This document shows positions 59,862 through 64,000 of a DNA stretch of 64,000 nt, piece by piece. The DNA is from Paenalcaligenes niemegkensis. Its GTDB lineage: Bacteria; Pseudomonadota; Gammaproteobacteria; Burkholderiales; Burkholderiaceae_B. The notes below the pieces were generated by a model, which searched no databases, was not told where the DNA came from, and was given only the letters and a program-made list of their open reading frames with translations. Both the position numbers and the translations under genes were made by a program. Every line of letters starts with the position of its first letter. Position 1 is the first letter of the stretch. The DNA lies in NCBI RefSeq assembly GCF_022230885.1, contig NZ_JAKGCT010000001.1:186001-250000 (forward strand), in the 5' to 3' direction.

Positions 59862-60692
59862 TTGTTAAAAGTAACCAGCTTAAATGTTAATGGAATTCGT
59901 GCGGCCTTTCGCAAAGGCCTCCAGCCCTGGCTTAGCAGCTATGGTCCACACATAGTGGCGATGCAAGAAGTTCGTATTCAAGACAGCGACCTGACCGATG
60001 CCATGCGCCATCCGGAAGGCTACACCGGGCACTTCAACCTGGCAGAGCGCAAAGGCTATAGCGGCGTCGGTTTTTATTTATCAAACGATGCGCACACTGT
60101 AAACCCAGGTATGGGCTGCAGCGAATTTGATCCTGAAGGCCGTATTATTCGCGCTGACTACGACCAGCTAAGCATCGTCAGTGCCTACTTGCCTTCTGGC
60201 TCCAGTGGCGATCCGCGCCAAGACGCCAAATATCGCTTTCTTGCGCATTATGAGCAATGGATGGACGCGTTAATGCAAGAGCATCGCGACACCGGGCGTG
60301 AGTTTATCATCTGCGGTGACTGGAATATCGCGCACCAGGAAATCGATTTAAAAAACTGGAAAGGCAATTTGAAAAACTCAGGCTTTCTGCCCGAAGAACG
60401 TGCCTGGATGACCAAAGTATTAAATGAGATGGGATGGGTGGATGTCTATCGCAGCTTGCACCCGGATACCACTGCCGAATGCTACACATGGTGGAGCAAC
60501 CGCGGGCAAGCTTGGGCGAACAATGTGGGGTGGCGCATTGACTATCAAATTGCCACGCCAGGAATCGCGGCTACAGCAAGGTCGGCCCATGTTTATAAAG
60601 ACGAACGTTTTAGCGATCATGCCCCGTTAACCGTTGATTACGAATGGACGCTAACATCCCCAACCGCAGCAGTTTCACCCGCTAGCGCTTAA
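59862..60692 (+). CDS. xthA: Exodeoxyribonuclease III
   Basis: This is an AP endonuclease and 3'-5' exonuclease of base-excision repair, 276 residues. Catalytic and metal-binding segments are visible: TSLNVNGIRAAFRKGLQPWL, VAMQEVRIQDSDL, ICGDWNIAHQEIDLKNWKGN, WRIDYQIATP and the terminal histidine in ERFSDHAPLTVDYEW. Translation appears to start at TTG (59862), because TTG-TTA-AAA-GTA matches the family start MLKVTSLN and a GGAG site sits 9 nt before. A terminator follows. Confidence 0.94.
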   Translation: MLKVTSLNVNGIRAAFRKGLQPWLSSYGPHIVAMQEVRIQDSDLTDAMRHPEGYTGHFNLAERKGYSGVGFYLSNDAHTVNPGMGCSEFDPEGRIIRADYDQLSIVSAYLPSGSSGDPRQDAKYRFLAHYEQWMDALMQEHRDTGREFIICGDWNIAHQEIDLKNWKGNLKNSGFLPEERAWMTKVLNEMGWVDVYRSLHPDTTAECYTWWSNRGQAWANNVGWRIDYQIATPGIAATARSAHVYKDERFSDHAPLTVDYEWTLTSPTAAVSPASA

Positions 60693-60737
60693 AGCTCTTT
60701 ACAAAGCGTAGGTTTTTAACGTTCAGCGAATTAGCGA

Positions 60738-60778
60738 AAAGGGCATAAAGCAAACTAATCGCTTTATGCCCTTTCTTA
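60738..60778. terminator. Bidirectional terminator between xthA and gltS
   Basis: AAAGGGCATAAAGC (60738-60751) and GCTTTATGCCCTTT (60761-60774) are perfect reverse complements around a 9-nt loop, with As before and Ts after. It fits termination of both convergent genes. Confidence 0.85.
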
Positions 60779-60807
60779 TTTCTATCTTAACGGTGATATT
60801 TCTGCAC

Positions 60808-62049
60808 TTATCCCAGGAAGTTAAGAAATGCGGTAATTACCACAGCATTAAAGAAATCGATAAACAATGAGCCTACCAGGGGTATGACAAAAAAGCTTTG
60901 GTGGAATAACCATTCTGGGCAGTGAAAGACTGCATATTCGCCATGGCGTTAGGCGTAGCACCCATACCAAAACCACAGTGCCCTGTTGCAATTACCACGG
61001 CATCGTAATCAGAACCCATCACTTTAAACGTGACATAACTGGCAAACAGGAACATCAGAACGGTTTGGGCAATAAGAATAACAAGCAAGGGGCCGGCCAC
61101 CTCGGCTAATTCCCAAAGTTTCATGGCCATCAATGCCATGACCAAAAAGAAAGCCAGCGATACATTCCCCATGACAGAAAACTCTTTCTCAGGCAAACGA
61201 AAACCGCGCCAGTCGATCGTGTTTCTAATTACCGCGGCAACTATCATTGCTCCGAGATACGCCGGAAAAGTTATGCCATAATCGGCCAGCACATCAATAA
61301 TAACGGTGCCGAAACCAATTGCGACAGCCAGCAGCACAACAGCATACATCGTCATGTCAAAGCTACCATCTTCTTGTATGGCCTGCTGTGCCGAGTCGGC
61401 AGACAGTGGCTGATGTGGCTCGTCAGTCGTGTATTGGGCAGGACTTTCAACTGGACTGGCTACGGTAGGGGCAGGTCTGCCTATTTTGTAGCGCTGCATC
61501 AAACGCCGGCCCACAGGCCCCCGATCAGGCAACCTACCACCAACCCCCAGGTAGAAGCAGCAATAGCAGCTGGCAAGGCGCCTACAGCGCCCCGTTGCTC
61601 AAGTAACGGACCAAAGGCAGCCGAGGTGCCGTGTCCCCCGTCATTGATATGGAACCGGCTGCCAAACCGATCAATGGATTGGCACCCAGCAGGGTAGCCA
61701 GGCTGACCCCCATCAGGTTCTGCAAAATGACCAGAGTAACGGCTGCGGTCAAGAATATGCCTACCGCCACCCCGCCCTTCTTCAGCAGCTCGAAACTGGC
61801 AGAAAAACCGATAGTGGTGAAAAACACCAGCAATAAAAAGTTGCGGATATCGTCGGACATCACAAAACCGAACCCACCGGTCTGGTGGCCGATTAACGCA
61901 ATAATTGAAAATAGCAGGCCGCCGATAATAGGACCGGGAATAAAATAGCGCGATAAGATGTCAACCCGTTTTTTAATAAATTCACCGAGCACTAAAAAAA
62001 CGGCTGCTACCCCAACTGTTTGAGCAATATCGAGTTCGATAATGGTCAC
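60808..62049 (-). CDS. gltS: Sodium/glutamate symporter (three frameshifts)
   Basis: GltS imports glutamate with sodium. The N-terminal half has VLGEFIKKRVDILSRYFIPG, PIIGGLLFSIIALIGHQTGG and SISMTGG; the C-terminal half has VIATGHCGFGMGATPNAMAN and MQSFTAQNGYSTKAF. The coding sequence breaks three times. C5 at 61635-61639 repairs to SMTGGHGTSAAFGP, C5 at 61518-61522 to CLIGGPVGRRLMQR, and A6 at 60889-60894 to AFFVIPLVGSLFIDFFN. Each needs one base, giving about 414 residues ending at 60808. The start is probably GTG at 62049 after AAAGGA; an ATG at 62094 is also in frame. Between halves lies a polar loop of about 50 residues. Confidence 0.9.
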
Positions 62050-62288
62050 GACTAATCCTTTTTTGAAAGAGCTATCAACAGGATAGCTCGACAATAATCT
62101 ACTCTAAAAAAACATGACGGCGTCAGTGGTCGTCAACTGTCAAGCAATGCGGTTTCTCATAAGTCGAATCAAGAAACGGTATTAGCGCAAATACCTTTAT
62201 TTGCTTCTGATCGACTTTTGGACAAAATCGGCAACCTTACACCTCCTGCTTCTTAACTGCTGTCTTAACCCTATGGAATCACTGCTAT

Positions 62289-62792
62289 TTACAGCTTTAA
62301 CTGTAAGTGAACCGCAATAAATTCAGCAACGGAATCGGGTGAATTCAGATCCAGCTGGGGCAAAGGGCAATCAATAACCTCATCGTCGGTAACAATGGCA
62401 ATCACGCCTTGGTTTTCTTTATAGACGGGGTCTATTCCTCTGGAGGGGCGATGCACCTCGATGCGTGGAACATCTGCCTGGCGGTAGCCTTCGACCAAAA
62501 CAAGATCAACGGGCGACAGCCTGCCCACCAGTTCAAATAAAGAGGGCTCAGGCTGCTCGTGCAATGAGTGAAATACAGCGTATTGATAGGGCGACGCCAC
62601 AATGACCTCTCGCGCACCCGCCGCTCTGAAGCGAGCGCTATCTTTGTGTGGAGGCTCAAAGCTAAGCTGATGATGACTGTGCTTTATCACAGCTGTTTGT
62701 AATTTCCGTTGCGCAAACCATGGCAACATTGCTTCGATTAACGTGGTCTTACCGCTGCCCGACTTACCAATCACCCCAAAAACCTGCTGCAT
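62289..62792 (-). CDS. mobB: Molybdopterin-guanine dinucleotide biosynthesis adapter MobB
   Basis: MobB is a GTP-binding helper of molybdenum-cofactor guanylation. The 167-residue P-loop protein has [40 protein letters not shown] (MobB hallmark), [20 protein letters not shown] and a short C-terminal domain. No other moa/mob genes are in the window. It is upstream of gltS on the same strand but almost 200 nt away, so it is probably separate. Confidence 0.93.
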   Translation of the reverse strand: MQQVFGVIGKSGSGKTTLIEAMLPWFAQRKLQTAVIKHSHHQLSFEPPHKDSARFRAAGAREVIVASPYQYAVFHSLHEQPEPSLFELVGRLSPVDLVLVEGYRQADVPRIEVHRPSRGIDPVYKENQGVIAIVTDDEVIDCPLPQLDLNSPDSVAEFIAVHLQLKL

Positions 62793-62897
62793 TGCATACC
62801 TCGTAAGCGAAGAATCGAATAAACACTGAATGCATAATAGCTATGCCTTGCCACCCCTCGACCTGGCCTCACAAGCCTGCAGCAAAGAAGAGTTGGC

Positions 62898-62923
62898 CGG
62901 ACGTCCGCAACTTGGGACGTCCG
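62898..62923 (-). terminator. Hairpin after ispB, possible terminator
   Basis: CGGACGTCC (62898-62906) and GGACGTCCG (62915-62923) are exact reverse complements with an 8-nt loop, 20 nt past the ispB stop. On the minus strand only a C/T-rich stretch follows, so termination is plausible but not certain. Confidence 0.5.
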
Positions 62924-62943
62924 ATCAACCTACGATGATTAAC

Positions 62944-63909
62944 TTAACGATCGCGCTTAAGAGAGAACTGACAGAACTCGATTAATGTCTGTTTAAATGG
63001 CGACTCAGGAAATACGCTGACAGCCTCTAAGGCAATCTGAATCTCGGCATCAGCCGCATCACGCGTATAAGTTAGCGCATCGGTGTTGTAAATAGCCTGA
63101 GCTACCGCCGTAAAATCGGCGTCACCGGTTTCAATAGCTGTTTTGATCAGTTGCTGCTCGGCGGGTGTGCCCACTTCCATTACCCGTATCAACGGCAGTG
63201 TTGGCTTACCTTCGCGCAGATCGTCGCCCACATTTTTGCCCAGCGCTTCAGCGTCGCCACTGTAATCCAGTACATCGTCAATCAGCTGAAAAGCCGTACC
63301 CAGATGACGGCCGTATGCTGCTGCGGCCTGCTCCAGCTCGGTAGACGCCTCGGCCAAAATAGCCCCTACCTGAGCCGCAGCTTCGAAAAGCTTAGCGGTT
63401 TTATAGCGAACCACCTGCAGATAACGCTCGCGAGACACGTCAGGGTCGTGCACATTCAGCAATTGCAAGACTTCGCCCTCGGCGATGATGGTAGTCGCGC
63501 CTGACAGCACTGTCATTGCGCGCATAGAATTGCATTCCACCATCATCTCGAAGGAACGTGAGTACAAATAGTCGCCCACCAATATGCTGGCTGCATTTCC
63601 AAAGACGGCATTGGCCGTGCTGCGGCCACGGCGCAGGTCGGACTCGTCAACCACATCGTCATGCAGTAACGTTGATGTGTGAATGAATTCGACTACCGCA
63701 GCCATAACATGGTGATTGGTACCTTCATAACCTAAGGCTTTAGCCACAGCCAACACCATAGCGGGGCGCATACGCTTACCGCCAGCCCCCACAATGTATT
63801 CTCCAATAGTGCGAATTAAGACAACTTCAGAGTTAAGGCGTCCCCTTATAACGGCATCAAGCTCGCGCATATCATCGGCTATGGGGTTCATCAGATCTGG
63901 GAGATTCAA
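62944..63909 (-). CDS. ispB: Octaprenyl-type polyprenyl diphosphate synthase
   Basis: IspB builds the isoprenoid tail of ubiquinone by chain elongation with IPP. The 321-residue trans-prenyltransferase has the two aspartate-rich motifs, LLHDDVVDESDLRRGRST (DDxxD) and FQLIDDVLDYSGDAEALG, plus GGKRMRPAMVLAVAKALG. Translation seems to start with TTG at 63909, matching the family N terminus NLPDLMNPIADDM; the ATG at 63891 would be a shorter alternative. In many relatives this gene is divergent from rplU; here rplU is some 34 kb away. Confidence 0.94.
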   Translation of the reverse strand: MNLPDLMNPIADDMRELDAVIRGRLNSEVVLIRTIGEYIVGAGGKRMRPAMVLAVAKALGYEGTNHHVMAAVVEFIHTSTLLHDDVVDESDLRRGRSTANAVFGNAASILVGDYLYSRSFEMMVECNSMRAMTVLSGATTIIAEGEVLQLLNVHDPDVSRERYLQVVRYKTAKLFEAAAQVGAILAEASTELEQAAAAYGRHLGTAFQLIDDVLDYSGDAEALGKNVGDDLREGKPTLPLIRVMEVGTPAEQQLIKTAIETGDADFTAVAQAIYNTDALTYTRDAADAEIQIALEAVSVFPESPFKQTLIEFCQFSLKRDR

Positions 63910-64000
63910 AACAATTTCCGGACTAAAAGGTTATGGGTAACTAGCGCACCCAGCACAAGAAGGTAATTATACGTTTTTGTACGCTATTAGCCGAACTGTA

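Overview
The window looks like a chromosomal segment of a betaproteobacterium of the order Burkholderiales, most likely family Alcaligenaceae (Bordetella/Alcaligenes/Pusillimonas relatives). The signs are the gene clusters aroQ-accB-accC-prmA, thiD-thiE-hemL facing rubredoxin-yqgE-ruvX, mreBCD-mrdA-rodA facing gatCAB, and an orphan Bug-type solute-binding protein. The genus cannot be fixed from sequence alone. No transposase, phage gene, CRISPR array, rRNA or tRNA was seen.

Layout. 1-2.5 kb: prmA (partial), accC, accB, aroQ on the minus strand. 2.6-12.5 kb: a Tat-targeted thioredoxin, then a plus-strand housekeeping run (mpl, YqiA-like esterase, an RNB ribonuclease, a TonB-like protein, aroE, mtgA, lptG, apaH) converging on plsC. 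12.5-16.6 kb: ruvX, yqgE and rubredoxin (minus), divergent from thiD, thiE, hemL. 17-19 kb: a MarR regulator and argJ. 19.2-27.8 kb: an eight-gene accessory operon made of a complete LIV/HAAT-type ABC importer with two acyl-CoA-synthetase-family proteins. The first synthetase has lost its ATP-loop and catalytic lysine signatures. 28-33 kb: two small stress-type proteins, rplU-rpmA-obgE-proB and dadA. 33-35.6 kb: an atypical OmpR-like regulator, an XRE regulator, a small membrane protein and an OmpA-like lipoprotein. 35.8-41 kb: a Bug protein and the aapJQMP amino-acid ABC importer. 41.2-43.9 kb: ftsE, ftsX, mutY. 44-49.5 kb: the rod-shape cluster rodA, mrdA, mreD, mreC, mreB. 49.8-53 kb: gatCAB. 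53.3-58.2 kb: an accessory LysR, NitT/TauT-type ABC importer and FAD amine/amino-acid oxidoreductase module. 58.3-64 kb: pyrE, doxX-like, xthA, gltS, mobB, ispB.

The dominant peculiarity is technical. About two dozen single-base losses break 16 otherwise intact and mostly essential genes, and a 17th (apaH) probably has its stop codon masked. Nearly all lie in G/C runs of 4-6 or A/T runs of 5-7, and each is repaired by restoring the run. This is the signature of uncorrected homopolymer sequencing error, not of gene decay. These genes are annotated as single CDSs across the shift.

Functionally the window combines core metabolism and envelope synthesis with heavy investment in uptake of organic and amino acids. 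Biologically, the best candidates for a second look are the degenerate acyl-CoA synthetase inside the importer operon, the LysR/ABC/FAD-oxidase island, and a perfect 14-bp hairpin after pyrE whose two arms are both consensus DnaA boxes.
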